DNA from: Mycobacterium scrofulaceum | GTDB taxonomy: Bacteria > Actinomycetota > Actinomycetes > Mycobacteriales > Mycobacteriaceae | NCBI RefSeq assembly: GCF_002086735.1 | Contig: NZ_MVIJ01000016.1 | Span: 1-64,000 of the forward strand | Length of the DNA stretch: 64,000 nucleotides | Reading direction: 5' to 3' | Shown here: piece by piece, positions 30,448-39,937 of the stretch | Position numbering within the stretch: the stretch's first letter is position 1 | How the letters are laid out: the number at the start of each line of letters is the position of its first letter | The notes under the pieces: generated by a model | Databases searched by the model: none | What the model was told of the DNA's origin: nothing | What the model saw: the letters and a program-made list of their open reading frames with translations, nothing else | Made by a program: the position numbers and the translations under genes

Positions 30448-32295
30448 TCAGGCCGCGCGGCGCACGGCGCGCGTCAGGGAATCGGCGTGCAGTTGCTCGA
30501 GGCGCACGGCCGGCGCGCCGAGGTGGTGGGCCAGTCGCTCGGCCAATCCCAGCCGCACATAAGAGGTTTCGCAGTCCACGACCACCGCCGCGGCACCCTC
30601 GGCCAGCAACCGGCCGGCCGCCGCGCGGCTGCGGCCCAACGGGTCCGGTCCCGCGGTGGCCCGACCATCGGTGAGCACCACGACCAGGGCGCGGCGGGCC
30701 CGGTCGCGCGCCTTCTCCCGAACGATCAGTTCGCGCGCGGCGAGCAGGCCCTCGGCCAGCGGCGTCCTGCCGCCGGTGTCGAATCGGGCCAGTCGCCGGC
30801 CGGCGATGTGCGCCGACGACGTAGGCGGCAGCAACAGCCGCGCCTCCTGCTGACGGAAGGTGATCACCGCGACCTTGTCCCGGCGCTGATAGGCGTCGCG
30901 CAGCAGCGACAGCGTCGCGCCGCTGACCGCCGCCATCCGGTCGCGCGCAGCCATCGAACCCGAGGCGTCCACGACGAAGATGACCAGGTTGCCTTCGCGC
31001 CCCTCGCGGATCGCGCGCCGCACGTCGTCGGGTCCCGGCCGCAACGGGCCGGCGCCGGCGCGCTCGGCGGCGGACAGCAGGGTCGCGAACAGGTGCAGCC
31101 CGTGCGCGCCCGAACCCGTGTCGCCGCCGTCGGCGGCGGCGATCACGCTGCCGGTGGCGTTGCGGGCCCGCGAGCGTCGCCCCGGCGCGCCCGCGCCGAC
31201 ACCCGGCACCTTCAGCGCCCGGGCGCGGAAAGTCTTCGACGGGGGCGCGCTGGGCCGCGGCGGTGGCGACTTCTGGCCTACCGATGAGTCCGGTTGCTCC
31301 GCAGGGACTTCCGCGGCCTGCCCACCGCCCGGCGGGTCGGGCTCGGGCTCGGGTGCAGACTCGTGATCGTCGTTGCCGGCCTGGGCCAGCACCTCATCGA
31401 GCTGGTCGCGGTCGATGCCCGGGTCGTCGAACGGGTCGCGGCGGCGCCGATGCGGCAACGCCAGCTCGGCGGCCACCCGGACGTCCTGCTCTTCGACGGA
31501 CGTGGCGCCGCGCCAGGCGGCGTGCGCCGCGGCGGTGCGGGCCACCACCAGATCGGCCCGCATCCCGTCGACGTCGAACGCCGCGCATACCGCCGCGATG
31601 CGCCGTAACTCGTTGTCCGGCAACACCACCTCGCCGACGAGCGCCCGCGCGTCGGCGATCCGCCGGGCCAGTTCGGCCTCGGCGCCGGCATAGCGCTCGA
31701 CGAACGCGTCCGGGTCGGCCTCGTAGGCCATCCGCTGCCGCACCACCTGGACCCGCACGTCGACATCGCGCGACGCGTGCACGTCGACGGTCAGGCCGAA
31801 CCTGTCCAGCAGCTGTGGGCGCAGCTCGCCCTCCTCCGGGTTCATCGTGCCGATCAGCACGAACCTGGCCTCGTGCGAATGCGAGATGCCGTCGCGCTCG
31901 ATGTGCACCCGGCCCATCGCCGCGGCGTCCAGCAGCACGTCCACCAGGTGGTCGTGCAGCAGGTTGACCTCGTCGACGTAGAGCACGCCGCCGTGCGCGC
32001 GGGCCAGCAGACCCGGCGAGAAGGCGTGCTCGCCGTCGCGCAGCACCCGCTGCAGGTCCAGCGAACCGATCACCCGGTCTTCGGTTGCGCCGAGCGGCAT
32101 TTCGACGAGTCCGCTCTCCGAGCTGCCGTTGGCGGCGGACAGCAACGCCGCCAGCCCGCGCACCGCCGTCGACTTGGCGGTGCCCTTCTCGCCACGGATC
32201 AGCGCACCGCCGATCTCGGGGCGCACCGCGCACAACAGCAGCGCCAGCCGCAGCTGGTCGTGCCCGACGATCGCGCTGAACGGATACGGCTTCAC
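30448..32295 (-). CDS. Magnesium/cobalt-chelatase-like AAA-VWA protein (Rv2850c)
   Basis: A 615-residue fusion of ChlI-type AAA+ ATPase (residues ~1-300; Walker A '[14 protein letters not shown]', Walker B '[11 protein letters not shown]', sensor '[10 protein letters not shown]') and ChlD-type VWA domain (from ~410; MIDAS '[14 protein letters not shown]'). A Pro/acidic linker sits between. Such proteins power metal insertion into tetrapyrroles. Position directly upstream of cobO and cobB suggests corrin cobalt chelation together with a CobN elsewhere. GTG start overlaps the GNAT stop (GTGA). Confidence 0.88.
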   Translation of the reverse strand: MKPYPFSAIVGHDQLRLALLLCAVRPEIGGALIRGEKGTAKSTAVRGLAALLSAANGSSESGLVEMPLGATEDRVIGSLDLQRVLRDGEHAFSPGLLARAHGGVLYVDEVNLLHDHLVDVLLDAAAMGRVHIERDGISHSHEARFVLIGTMNPEEGELRPQLLDRFGLTVDVHASRDVDVRVQVVRQRMAYEADPDAFVERYAGAEAELARRIADARALVGEVVLPDNELRRIAAVCAAFDVDGMRADLVVARTAAAHAAWRGATSVEEQDVRVAAELALPHRRRRDPFDDPGIDRDQLDEVLAQAGNDDHESAPEPEPDPPGGGQAAEVPAEQPDSSVGQKSPPPRPSAPPSKTFRARALKVPGVGAGAPGRRSRARNATGSVIAAADGGDTGSGAHGLHLFATLLSAAERAGAGPLRPGPDDVRRAIREGREGNLVIFVVDASGSMAARDRMAAVSGATLSLLRDAYQRRDKVAVITFRQQEARLLLPPTSSAHIAGRRLARFDTGGRTPLAEGLLAARELIVREKARDRARRALVVVLTDGRATAGPDPLGRSRAAAGRLLAEGAAAVVVDCETSYVRLGLAERLAHHLGAPAVRLEQLHADSLTRAVRRAA

Positions 32296-32771
32296 GGGAG
32301 CTCCGTCAGACCCGAGCCCGGCCGCGAAGGCTTGAGCATGGGCACGTGTGGAACGCCGTCATCGACGAAATCCTCGCCGGCACGGACGAACCCGTGCTGG
32401 GCGTACATGTCGGCCAGGTAAGTCTGCGCGTCGATCCGGCACGGGTAGTCACCCACCTCGGCCAGGGCCGCACGCAGCAGCCGGGTGGTGTGGCCCTGGC
32501 CGCGCGCGCTGCGTTTCGTACACAACCGTCCGAGCCGGAACGCCTTGCGGCCGCCGGCGTGCTCCTCCATCAGCCGCAACGTGCAGATCACCTCCCCCTG
32601 CGGCGTCTCCAGCCAGAAGTGCCGGGTCTCGGCGAGCAGGTCACGTCCGTCCAGCTCCGGATACGGGCAGGCCTGCTCCACCACGAAAACCTCCACACGC
32701 AATTTGAGCAGTTCGTAAAGGGTCTGGGCATCAAGGTCTTTGGCCCAGGACCGACGTAACGCCTCACTCAT
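32292..32771 (-). CDS. GNAT-family acetyltransferase (Rv2851c)
   Basis: A 159-residue ElaA-type GNAT. '[27 protein letters not shown]' is the ElaA-like opening, and the acetyl-CoA loop is '[17 protein letters not shown]' (R/QxxGxG/A variant). Near the end is '[28 protein letters not shown]'. The acceptor substrate is unknown. ATG at 32769-32771 chosen over the longer shadow frame; it overlaps the mqo stop by 4 nt, so the unit mqo-GNAT-chelatase-cobO-cobB may be one transcript. Confidence 0.9.
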   Translation of the reverse strand: MSEALRRSWAKDLDAQTLYELLKLRVEVFVVEQACPYPELDGRDLLAETRHFWLETPQGEVICTLRLMEEHAGGRKAFRLGRLCTKRSARGQGHTTRLLRAALAEVGDYPCRIDAQTYLADMYAQHGFVRAGEDFVDDGVPHVPMLKPSRPGSGLTELP

Positions 32772-34270
32772 GACCGCACCCCCGAATCGGACGTCAACCC
32801 CAGCATCCTGGAACCCCAGGACCACACCTCGTCGTACAGCGCGGGCTCGCGGGACAGCTCCACCCCTAGCGACGGCACCATCTCTTCCAGCGTGGGTAGC
32901 CAGGAGCGATAGCGGCCGGCGAAGCACCGCTCCAACACGTCGAGCATGGCGGCGACGGCCGTCGACGCACCGGGCGAGCCGCCCAGCAGCCCGGCGATAC
33001 TGCCGTCGGCGGCCGCGACCAGGGTGGTGCTGAAGTCCAGCACGCCGCCCTTGCGTTTGTCCCGCCGGATCACCTGCACCCGCTGGCCGGCGACGGTCAG
33101 CTCCCAGTCGGAAGCCGCCGCGCTGGGCGCGAATTCGCGCAGCGCCCGGATGCGGCCCGGCTCCGACAGCCGCAGCTGCCCGATCAGATAGCGGAGCAGC
33201 CTGAGCTGCGTGAGGCCGACGCCCAGCATGGACAGCGCGTTGTCGCGCTTCACCGAGCGGGGCAAATCGGAGAGGCGGCCGTGTTTGAGGAACTTCGGCG
33301 ACCAGCCGGCGTACGGCCCGAACACCAGCCACGACTTGCCGTTGACGAACCTGAGGTCCAAGTGCAGCGCGCCGAGCGGCGGGGCGCCGGGGGCCGGGAC
33401 CCCGTACACCTTGGCCCGGTGCGCGGCGGTGAGCGCCGGGTTGTCGGTGCGCAGGAACCGGCCGCCGATGGGGAATCCGGCGAAGCCCTTGACCTCGCCG
33501 ATACCCGACTTCTGCAGCAACGGCAGCGCGTCCCCGCCCGCCCCGACGAAGACGAATTTGGCGTTGAGCCGGTGCTTCTCACCGGTGCGCCGATTGCGCA
33601 GCAGCAACGTCCAGCTGCCGTCCGATTGCCGGGTCAGACCGCGGACCTCGTGGCCGAACAGCGCGGTCGCGCCATCTCGCACGCAGAAGCCGATGAGCTG
33701 GCGGGACAGCGCCCCGAAGTCGACGTCGGTGCCGTGCGGCGCCCAGTTGAGCGCGGTCGGCTCGGAGAAGTCGCGTTTGGCGGCCATGAACGGCAGCCGG
33801 CGGGCGAACTCGTGCGGGTCGTCGATGAATTCGGTGCCGGCGAACAGCGGATTGCCCGCCAGGGCCCGCTGGCGCCGCCGCAGGAACTCGACGCGCTGCG
33901 CGCCGCGCACGAAGCTGACGTGCGGGAGCGGGTTGCAGAAGCCCGTGTCGGTGAGGATCCCGTGCTCGACGGCGTAGGCCCAGAACTGCCGGGTCACCTG
34001 GAACTGTTCGTTGATGCGCACCGCTTTGGTGATGTCGATCGAACCGTCGGGGCTCTGCGGGGTGTAGTTGAGCTCGCACAACGCGGAGTGTCCGGTGCCG
34101 GCGTTGTTCCAGGGGCTGCTGCTTTCCGCGGCGACCGCGTCCAGGCGTTCGACGACGGTCATGGACCAGTCGGGCTCAAGCCGCCGCAGCAACGCACCGA
34201 GCGTCGCGCTCATGATGCCCGCGCCCACCAGCACGACGTCCGCGCGTGCGGTTCGGGCTAACGATGACAC
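32768..34270 (-). CDS. mqo: Malate:quinone oxidoreductase
   Basis: A 500-residue FAD-dependent peripheral-membrane Mqo oxidising malate to oxaloacetate with electrons to menaquinone. The FAD site is '[23 protein letters not shown]'; '[17 protein letters not shown]', '[18 protein letters not shown]' and '[20 protein letters not shown]' are family signatures. The GTG at 34268-34270 ([13 protein letters not shown]) fits the M. tuberculosis length; the open frame upstream lacks conservation. Divergent from the hydrolase gene, 111 bp apart. The M. tuberculosis neighbour PE_PGRS48 is absent. Confidence 0.94.
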   Translation of the reverse strand: MSSLARTARADVVLVGAGIMSATLGALLRRLEPDWSMTVVERLDAVAAESSSPWNNAGTGHSALCELNYTPQSPDGSIDITKAVRINEQFQVTRQFWAYAVEHGILTDTGFCNPLPHVSFVRGAQRVEFLRRRQRALAGNPLFAGTEFIDDPHEFARRLPFMAAKRDFSEPTALNWAPHGTDVDFGALSRQLIGFCVRDGATALFGHEVRGLTRQSDGSWTLLLRNRRTGEKHRLNAKFVFVGAGGDALPLLQKSGIGEVKGFAGFPIGGRFLRTDNPALTAAHRAKVYGVPAPGAPPLGALHLDLRFVNGKSWLVFGPYAGWSPKFLKHGRLSDLPRSVKRDNALSMLGVGLTQLRLLRYLIGQLRLSEPGRIRALREFAPSAAASDWELTVAGQRVQVIRRDKRKGGVLDFSTTLVAAADGSIAGLLGGSPGASTAVAAMLDVLERCFAGRYRSWLPTLEEMVPSLGVELSREPALYDEVWSWGSRMLGLTSDSGVRS

Positions 34271-34381
34271 GTGCTCCGTGGTCCTTCCCTCGACTACGCC
34301 GGTTCCCAGGCTATCCCGAGCCAAACGGGGCACGAACGGCGTGCGCCTTCCGGCGGCCAGCAAAACCTCTAAGCTGGCCTG

Positions 34382-35413
34382 GTGAGTGGCGGGGTGACTG
34401 GCTGGGTGCCCGATGTCCTGCCCGGTTATTGGCAGCGCACCATCCCCCTCGGGCCGGATCCGGTCGGCGAGGGCGAGATCGTCGCGACGCTGATCCGGCG
34501 TGGCGAGCCTGACCAGCCCTCCGGCCCCTCAGCCGCTGGCCACGCGGTGCTGGCCGTGCACGGCTACACCGACTACTTCTTCAACACCGCGCTGGCCGAT
34601 CACTTCGCCGATCGCGGCTTCACCTTCTACGCGCTGGACCTACAGAAATGTGGCCGCTCGCGCCGCGACGGTCAGACACCGCATTTCATCACCAACCTCG
34701 ACGACTACGACGCCGAACTCGAGCACGCCCTGGCGGCCATCCGCGAGCAGGACCGGCCCGCCACGGTCCTGGTTTACGGCCATTCCTCCGGCGGGCTGAT
34801 CGTGTCGTTGTGGCTGGACCGGCTGCGCCGGCGCGATGCCGCGGCACACGCCGGCATCGGGGGTTTGGTGCTCAACAGCCCGTTTCTGGACCTGCACGGC
34901 CCGGCGGTCCTGCGCCTCCCGGTGACCGCGGCGCTGATCGCCGGCCTGTCCCGGGTGCGGTCCAAGGGGGTGGTGCGGACGCCGACCGACGGCGGTTACG
35001 GCACCACGCTGCACCGCGACTATCACGGCGAGTTCGACTACAACCTGCAGTGGAAACCGGTGGGCGGCTTCCCCATCACGCTCGGCTGGCTGCACGCCAT
35101 CCGGCGCGGCCACGCGCGGCTGCACCGCGGGCTCGACGTGGGGGTGCCCAACCTGATCCTGCGTTCGGATCACACCGTCCGGGAAACCAGCGACGCGGCG
35201 TCCATGCAACGTGGCGACGCGGTGCTCGACGTCACCCAGATCGCCAGGCGGGCCGGCTGTATCGGCAATCACAGCACGATCGTTCCGATCGGCGACGCCA
35301 AACACGACGTGTTCCTGTCGCTGCCGCAACCGCGGCAGGCTGCCTACCACCAGCTCGACCGCTGGCTGGATCATTACGTCGCCGCCGACCGCACGTCCTC
35401 GAAGAAGGGCTGA
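34382..35413 (+). CDS. Alpha/beta hydrolase (Rv2854 homologue)
   Basis: A 343-residue serine hydrolase of monoglyceride lipase/lysophospholipase type. '[11 protein letters not shown]' (oxyanion), nucleophile elbow '[14 protein letters not shown]' and a C-terminal His in '[13 protein letters not shown]' make a credible triad. No signal peptide. GTG start; its stop is 3 nt from the mtr start, as in M. tuberculosis. Substrate unknown, probably a lipid ester. Confidence 0.88.
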   Translation: MSGGVTGWVPDVLPGYWQRTIPLGPDPVGEGEIVATLIRRGEPDQPSGPSAAGHAVLAVHGYTDYFFNTALADHFADRGFTFYALDLQKCGRSRRDGQTPHFITNLDDYDAELEHALAAIREQDRPATVLVYGHSSGGLIVSLWLDRLRRRDAAAHAGIGGLVLNSPFLDLHGPAVLRLPVTAALIAGLSRVRSKGVVRTPTDGGYGTTLHRDYHGEFDYNLQWKPVGGFPITLGWLHAIRRGHARLHRGLDVGVPNLILRSDHTVRETSDAASMQRGDAVLDVTQIARRAGCIGNHSTIVPIGDAKHDVFLSLPQPRQAAYHQLDRWLDHYVAADRTSSKKG

Positions 35414-35416
35414 GGA

Positions 35417-36796
35417 GTGGAGACGTACGACATCGCGATCATCGGAACCGGTTCGGGCAACACCATTCTCGATGACCGTTTCACCGGCAAGCGTGCGGCG
35501 CTGTGCGAGCACGGCACGTTCGGCGGCACCTGCCTGAACGTGGGCTGCATCCCGACCAAGATGTTCGTCTACGCCGCTGAGGTCGCCACCACGATCCGGG
35601 AGGCGGCGCGCTACGGGGTCGACGCCCACATCGACCGGCTGCGGTGGGACGACATCGTCTCGCGGATCTTCGGGCGGATCGATCCGATCTCGATGAGCGG
35701 CGAAGACTACCGCAGCGTGTCTCCCAACATCGACCTGTACAGCCAGCACACCCGGTTCGGGCCGCGCCAGCCCGACGGGCGCTACCTGCTGCGCACCGAT
35801 GCCGGCGACGAATTCACCGCCGACCAGGTGGTGATCGCGGCGGGGTCCCGGCCGGTGATCCCGCCGGCGATCCTGGACTGCGGCGTCGCCTATCACACCA
35901 GCGACACGATCATGCGGATCCCCGAGCTGCCCGAGCACCTGGTGATCGTCGGAAGTGGCTTCGTGGCAGCCGAATTCGCCCATGTCTTCTCCGCGCTCGG
36001 CGTGCGGGTGACCCTGGTGATCCGGGGGGGCACGATGCTGCGGCACTGCGACGACACCATCTGCGAACGCTTCACCCGCATCGCGGCCGCCAAATGGGAA
36101 CTGCGCACGCACCGCAACGTGGTGGGCGGCACCGACGACGGCTCCGGCGTCGCGCTGCGACTCGACGACGGATCCACGCTGAGGGCCGACCTGCTGCTGG
36201 TTGCGACCGGGCGAGTGTCCAACGGCGACCTGCTGGACGCCGAGCAGGCGGGTGTCGACGTCGAGGACGGCCGGGTGGTGGTCGACGAATACCAACGTAC
36301 CTCCGCCCGTGGGGTTTTCGCCCTCGGCGACGTCTCGTCGCCGTATCAGCTCAAGCACGTCGCCAACCACGAGGCCCGCGTCGTGCGGCACAACCTGATC
36401 TGCGACTGGGACGACACCGATTCGATGGTGAGGACCGATCACCGCTTCGTGCCGTCGGCGGTGTTCACCGACCCTCAGCTCGCGTCCGTCGGCCTGACCG
36501 AAAACCAGTCGATTGCAAAGGGATTCGATGTTTCGGTCGCGATACGCGACTATGGCGACGTCGCCTACGGTTGGGCGATGGAGGACACCACCGGGATAGT
36601 GAAGCTCGTCGCCGAGCGGAGCACCGGCCGCCTGCTGGGCGCGCACATCATGGGCCCCCAGGCGTCGTCGATCATCCAGCCGCTGATCCAGGCGATGAGC
36701 TTCGGGCTGACGGCGCCGCAGATGGCCCGCGGGCAGTACTGGATCCACCCGGCGCTGCCCGAGGTGGTCGAGAACGCGCTACTGGACCTGTACTAG
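35417..36796 (+). CDS. mtr: Mycothione reductase
   Basis: A 459-residue flavoprotein disulfide reductase reducing mycothiol disulfide with NADPH. N-terminal FAD fold 'IAIIGTGSGNTILDDRF', redox pair in 'GGTCLNVGCIPTKMF' (Cys39/Cys44), NADPH site 'VIVGSGFVAAEFAHVFSALG', second FAD motif 'VFALGDVSS' and the C-terminal dimer interface 'HPALPEVVENALL' with the catalytic His. GTG start; homodimer expected, cytosolic. Its TAG stop is the first base block of a palindromic repeat array. Confidence 0.96.
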   Translation: METYDIAIIGTGSGNTILDDRFTGKRAALCEHGTFGGTCLNVGCIPTKMFVYAAEVATTIREAARYGVDAHIDRLRWDDIVSRIFGRIDPISMSGEDYRSVSPNIDLYSQHTRFGPRQPDGRYLLRTDAGDEFTADQVVIAAGSRPVIPPAILDCGVAYHTSDTIMRIPELPEHLVIVGSGFVAAEFAHVFSALGVRVTLVIRGGTMLRHCDDTICERFTRIAAAKWELRTHRNVVGGTDDGSGVALRLDDGSTLRADLLLVATGRVSNGDLLDAEQAGVDVEDGRVVVDEYQRTSARGVFALGDVSSPYQLKHVANHEARVVRHNLICDWDDTDSMVRTDHRFVPSAVFTDPQLASVGLTENQSIAKGFDVSVAIRDYGDVAYGWAMEDTTGIVKLVAERSTGRLLGAHIMGPQASSIIQPLIQAMSFGLTAPQMARGQYWIHPALPEVVENALLDLY

Positions 36797-36932
36797 TGGC
36801 GATCGCAAGCGCGGCCGTGGCGATCGCAAGCGCGGCACAGCCGCGCGAAGCGGGTCGCCACATTCGGCACAGCCCCGCGAAGCGGGTCGCCACATTCGGC
36901 ACAGCCCCGCGAAGCGGGTCGCCACATTCGGA
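36796..36932. repeat. Tandem palindromic repeats between mtr and fur
   Basis: The whole convergent intergenic region is repeats. Two copies of GTGGCGATCGCAAGCGCGGC start at 36796 and 36817. Three 32-bp copies follow, 36837-36868, 36869-36900 and 36901-36932, reading ACAGCC(C/G)CGCGAAGCGGG then TCGCCACATTCGG. The GTGGCGA and TCGCCAC ends are complementary, so hairpins form on either strand. The array is a diverged relative of the 28.3-kb repeats. Confidence 0.9.
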
Positions 36933-36938
36933 CCGGGC

Positions 36939-37427
36939 TCAGCGCCCTGATCGTTTGAGCGGCTTGGCGTCCTGGCACTGCGGGCACAGCCCGTGCAACG
37001 TCAGGCCCGCGGCCTCGGAGAGCGCGAAGGAACTTCCCGCCATCGCGTGTTCGAGCGCCGAACTGAGCTGCCGGGCGGGCACCTCGATGATCGCGCCGCA
37101 TTCGGTGCAGACGGCGTGGTGGTGCGGCGCCGTCGCCATCCCGTAGGTGGTGACACCGCCGTCGAGGGTCAACGCGTGCAGCACGCCCTGCCCGACCAGG
37201 GTGGTCACCGTCCGATAAATCGTCGCCACGTCGGGGGCGTGCGCGCCGTGCGGCAGGCCGGCCTGCACCCGCTTGTGGATCTCCGCCACCGGCAGGTGCC
37301 CGTCCACCGGCTCGAGCACCGCCAGCACCTCGATGCGTGAGGACATCCGCCGCAGCCCGCGGGCGCGCAGAAGATCGCCGATCCGGGCGGTGACGGACGG
37401 GTCCAGTGCCGACGGCTTGGGCGTCAC
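36939..37427 (-). CDS. Fur-family metalloregulator, probable nickel regulator (Nur)
   Basis: A 162-residue Fur-superfamily repressor. The DNA-binding helix is 'APDVATIYRTVTTLVGQG', followed by the metal/dimer domain with 'HHHAVCTECGAIIEV' and a C-terminal 'LCPQC', the paired CxxC structural zinc site. The GTG at 37425-37427 is chosen by family length. It is divergent from nicT with 154 bp between starts. That interval contains TGCAA-N5-TTGCA, the Nur operator described in Streptomyces, and a second copy lies upstream of the hydrogenase genes. So nickel sensing is inferred rather than iron or zinc; M. tuberculosis has no fur gene at this place. Fur or Zur function cannot be excluded from sequence alone. 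Confidence 0.85.
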   Translation of the reverse strand: MTPKPSALDPSVTARIGDLLRARGLRRMSSRIEVLAVLEPVDGHLPVAEIHKRVQAGLPHGAHAPDVATIYRTVTTLVGQGVLHALTLDGGVTTYGMATAPHHHAVCTECGAIIEVPARQLSSALEHAMAGSSFALSEAAGLTLHGLCPQCQDAKPLKRSGR

Positions 37428-37503
37428 CCGTTCAGTGTCGCGCCGGTCAGCTGGGCGCGCCAGTTTTCGGCCGAATTGGCCCCGCCCCGGTCGCGGGGAT
37501 TCC

Positions 37504-37518
37504 TGCAACCCACTTGCA
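37504..37518. promoter_or_regulatory. Nur-box-like operator upstream of nicT and fur
   Basis: A perfect inverted repeat TGCAA-CCCAC-TTGCA. It lies 63 bp upstream of the nicT GTG and 76 bp upstream of the divergent fur start, so it could control both. The spacing and half-sites equal the Streptomyces coelicolor Nur consensus (tTGCaa-N5-ttGCAa). The flanks TTCC and T are shared with the site at 39938. Confidence 0.75.
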
Positions 37519-37581
37519 TCTAGTCGACGGCGGCACATACAGTCGTGCCGGTTGTTTCCCGCCCGACGCCGAAGGACCCCA

Positions 37582-38697
37582 GTGGCCGGTACTGAGCTCG
37601 ACTGGCGCCCGTCATGGACGACCAGGCTTCGCAGCGCCCTCACGGCGGCGGAGTGGTGGCGACTCGCGGCCATGTCGGCGATCATCGTCGCGCTCCACGT
37701 CATCGGCTGGTTCACCCTGATGGCTTTGGTGACCCCGGCGCAATTCAGCCTCGGAGGCAAGGCGTTTGGCGTCGGCGTGGGGCTGACGGCCTACACGCTG
37801 GGCATGCGGCACGCGTTCGACGCCGACCACATCGCCGCCATCGACAACACCACCCGCAAGCTGATGAACGACGGCCAGCGCCCCCTGGCCGTCGGTTTCT
37901 TCTTCTCGCTGGGCCATTCCACCGTCGTCTTCGTACTGGCGATCCTGCTGGCGTCCGGGGTCAAGACGATCGTCGGACCGGTCCGCGACGACTCCTCGAC
38001 GCTGCACCACTACACGGGGCTGATCGGCACCGGCGTCTCCGGGGTGTTCCTCTACGCGATCGCACTGCTCAACGTCGTCGTGCTCGTCGGGATCCTGCGG
38101 GTGTTCGCCCGGTTGCGCCGCGGCGACTACGACCCCGAAACCGACGGGGCCGAACTCGAACGGCAGTTGGACAACCGTGGCCTGATGAACCGGTTCCTCG
38201 GCCGCTTCACCAAATCGATCACCAAGTCGTGGCACTCCTACCCCGTCGGGCTGCTGTTCGGGCTCGGCTTCGACACCGCCACCGAAATCGCGCTGTTGGT
38301 CCTGGCGGGCACCAGCGCGGCCGCCGGATTGCCGTGGTACGCCATCCTGTGCCTGCCCGTCTTGTTCACCGCGGGCATGTGCCTGCTGGACACCATCGAC
38401 GGCTCGTTCATGAACTTCGCCTACGGCTGGGCGTTTTCCAACCCGGTGCGCAAGATCTACTACAACATCACGATCACCGCGTTGTCGGTCGTCGTCGCGC
38501 TGCTGATCGGCAGCGTCGAACTGCTCAGCCTGTTCGCCGAGCAATTCGGCTGGCGGGGGCCGTTCTGGAGCTGGATCGGCGGGCTGGACCTCAACGCCGT
38601 GGGCTATTTCGTCGTCGGGGCGTTCGTCGTTACCTGGGCGGTGGCCCTGCTCGTCTGGCGCTACGGCCGCCTCGAACAAAAGTGGACTTCCTCCTGA
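37582..38697 (+). CDS. nicT: High-affinity nickel/cobalt permease NicT
   Basis: A 371-residue NiCoT-family transporter with about eight TM segments. The metal-selectivity signature 'MRHAFDADHIAAIDNTTRK' (HX4DH) is in TM2. 'FFFSLGHSTVVF', 'GLLFGLGFDTATEIALL' and 'AGMCLLDTIDGSFMNF' are the other three NiCoT signatures. GTG at 37582 has AAGGA 6 nt upstream and gives the length of Rv2856. In M. tuberculosis nicT supplies metal for urease and cobalamin; here it directly precedes hypA/hypB and a NiFe hydrogenase, which makes nickel the likely main cargo. Confidence 0.95.
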   Translation: MAGTELDWRPSWTTRLRSALTAAEWWRLAAMSAIIVALHVIGWFTLMALVTPAQFSLGGKAFGVGVGLTAYTLGMRHAFDADHIAAIDNTTRKLMNDGQRPLAVGFFFSLGHSTVVFVLAILLASGVKTIVGPVRDDSSTLHHYTGLIGTGVSGVFLYAIALLNVVVLVGILRVFARLRRGDYDPETDGAELERQLDNRGLMNRFLGRFTKSITKSWHSYPVGLLFGLGFDTATEIALLVLAGTSAAAGLPWYAILCLPVLFTAGMCLLDTIDGSFMNFAYGWAFSNPVRKIYYNITITALSVVVALLIGSVELLSLFAEQFGWRGPFWSWIGGLDLNAVGYFVVGAFVVTWAVALLVWRYGRLEQKWTSS

Positions 38698-38790
38698 GCG
38701 TTCGCCCACCCACACTGCTGCGCGGCCGGGCCCTTCGGGTGTAGAACAGTGCTCATGGGCCTCGCTGCGGGCGGATGCCGGTGACCGGCG

Positions 38791-39126
38791 GTGCATGAGC
38801 TGTCGCTGTGCGAAGCGATCGCCGGGGTGGTCAAGACGCATGCCGACGGCCGGCGCGTCGACGTGGTGCGGGTTCGGATCGGCGCGCTGCGCCAGGTGGT
38901 GCCCGAATCCCTGTCGTTCTGCTGGACGCTCGTGCGCGACGCCGAGAACATGCCGGGGGCCGAGCTGGAGCTCGAATGCGTCGGCGCGGAGGTGCGCTGC
39001 CGTGCCTGCGGCCGCCGATCGGAGATCACGTCGGCCTGGTCGATCTGGTGCCCGGAGTGCGACAGTTCCGACGTCGAGGTGTTGCGTGGCAACGAATTCT
39101 TGGTGACCTCGCTGGACGTCTCGTGA
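38791..39126 (+). CDS. hypA: Hydrogenase nickel-insertion protein HypA
   Basis: A 111-residue HypA delivering Ni2+ to the large-subunit precursor together with HypB. The N-terminal Met-His-Glu needed for nickel binding is present (GTG start codon). The zinc site is Cys70-x-x-Cys73 and Cys87-x-x-Cys90. It lies 93 bp after nicT and 28 bp before the hypB ATG. Start fixed by the obligatory His2. Confidence 0.95.
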   Translation: MHELSLCEAIAGVVKTHADGRRVDVVRVRIGALRQVVPESLSFCWTLVRDAENMPGAELELECVGAEVRCRACGRRSEITSAWSIWCPECDSSDVEVLRGNEFLVTSLDVS

Positions 39127-39154
39127 AAAGCGCTTTTCCCGAACGGATTTGACC

Positions 39155-39925
39155 ATGGGAAGATTTCATCGGCATGACGACGGCACCGTGCACACCCACG
39201 CCCACGACGATCCGGATCACCGGCACGGCGATCACGGGGGCTACCAGACCGGCAAGCAGCGTGTCGACGTGCTGGAAGCGATCTTCGCCGAGAACGACCT
39301 CCTCGCCGACGCCAATCGGGCGGCATTCGACAGCAACGGTGTACGCACCGTCAACCTGATGAGCTCGCCGGGATCGGGCAAGACGACCGTGCTGCAGGCC
39401 ACGCTCGACGAGCTCGCCGGCGAGCTGGCCATCGGGGTGATCGAGGGCGACATCGCCACGGACCTGGACGCCGCCAAGCTCAGCGGTCGCGGCGCCCAGG
39501 TGTCACTGCTCAACACCAGCAACGGTTTTGGCGGCGAATGCCACCTCGACGCGCCGATGGTGAACCGCGCGCTGCCGGGACTCGACCTGCCCGCACTGGA
39601 CCTGGTGATCATCGAGAACGTCGGCAACCTGGTCTGCCCGGCGGAGTTCGACGTGGGCGAGCACGCCAAGGCCATGGTCTACTCGGTGACCGAGGGCGAG
39701 GACAAGCCGCTGAAGTACCCGGTGATGTTCCGGTCGGTGGATGTGGTGTTGCTCAACAAGATTGACTTGGTCCCCCACCTCGACGTCGACGTCGACACCT
39801 ACATCGCCCACGTGCGCAAGGTCAATGCGACCGCGACGATCCTGCCGCTCAGCGCGCGCACCGGCGCCGGGATGGCCGCGTGGTTCGGCTGGCTGCGGCG
39901 CTTCGCCGCCGACCGCCCGGGCTGA
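39155..39925 (+). CDS. hypB: Hydrogenase nickel-incorporation GTPase HypB
   Basis: A 256-residue SIMIBI GTPase. The N-terminus is histidine-rich (eight His in the first 30 residues), a nickel-storage type of HypB. G1 'MSSPGSGKTTVLQATL', then 'GDIATDLDAAKL', a metal-site Cys/His pair in 'GGECHLDAPMV', and 'NKIDLVPHLDVD'. It dimerises on GTP binding and hands nickel to HypA and the hydrogenase. ATG 39155 chosen; a TTG two codons upstream is possible. After it come 229 bp holding the second Nur box. Confidence 0.95.
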   Translation: MGRFHRHDDGTVHTHAHDDPDHRHGDHGGYQTGKQRVDVLEAIFAENDLLADANRAAFDSNGVRTVNLMSSPGSGKTTVLQATLDELAGELAIGVIEGDIATDLDAAKLSGRGAQVSLLNTSNGFGGECHLDAPMVNRALPGLDLPALDLVIIENVGNLVCPAEFDVGEHAKAMVYSVTEGEDKPLKYPVMFRSVDVVLLNKIDLVPHLDVDVDTYIAHVRKVNATATILPLSARTGAGMAAWFGWLRRFAADRPG

Positions 39926-39937
39926 CCTGCCCGTTCC

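Noticed and set aside
34640..36748. A 702-codon minus-strand frame opposite mtr and the hydrolase
   Set aside because: mtr motifs are perfect on the plus strand; the antisense frame is composition-driven.
36796..36932. CRISPR array or small RNA gene
   Set aside because: Direct tandem units without spacers; no promoter seen. Best described as a palindromic repeat array.
38698..38790. Nickel/cobalt or cobalamin riboswitch between nicT and hypA
   Set aside because: Only 93 bp with no recognisable riboswitch core; short complementary blocks (CACTG/CAGTG) are not enough.
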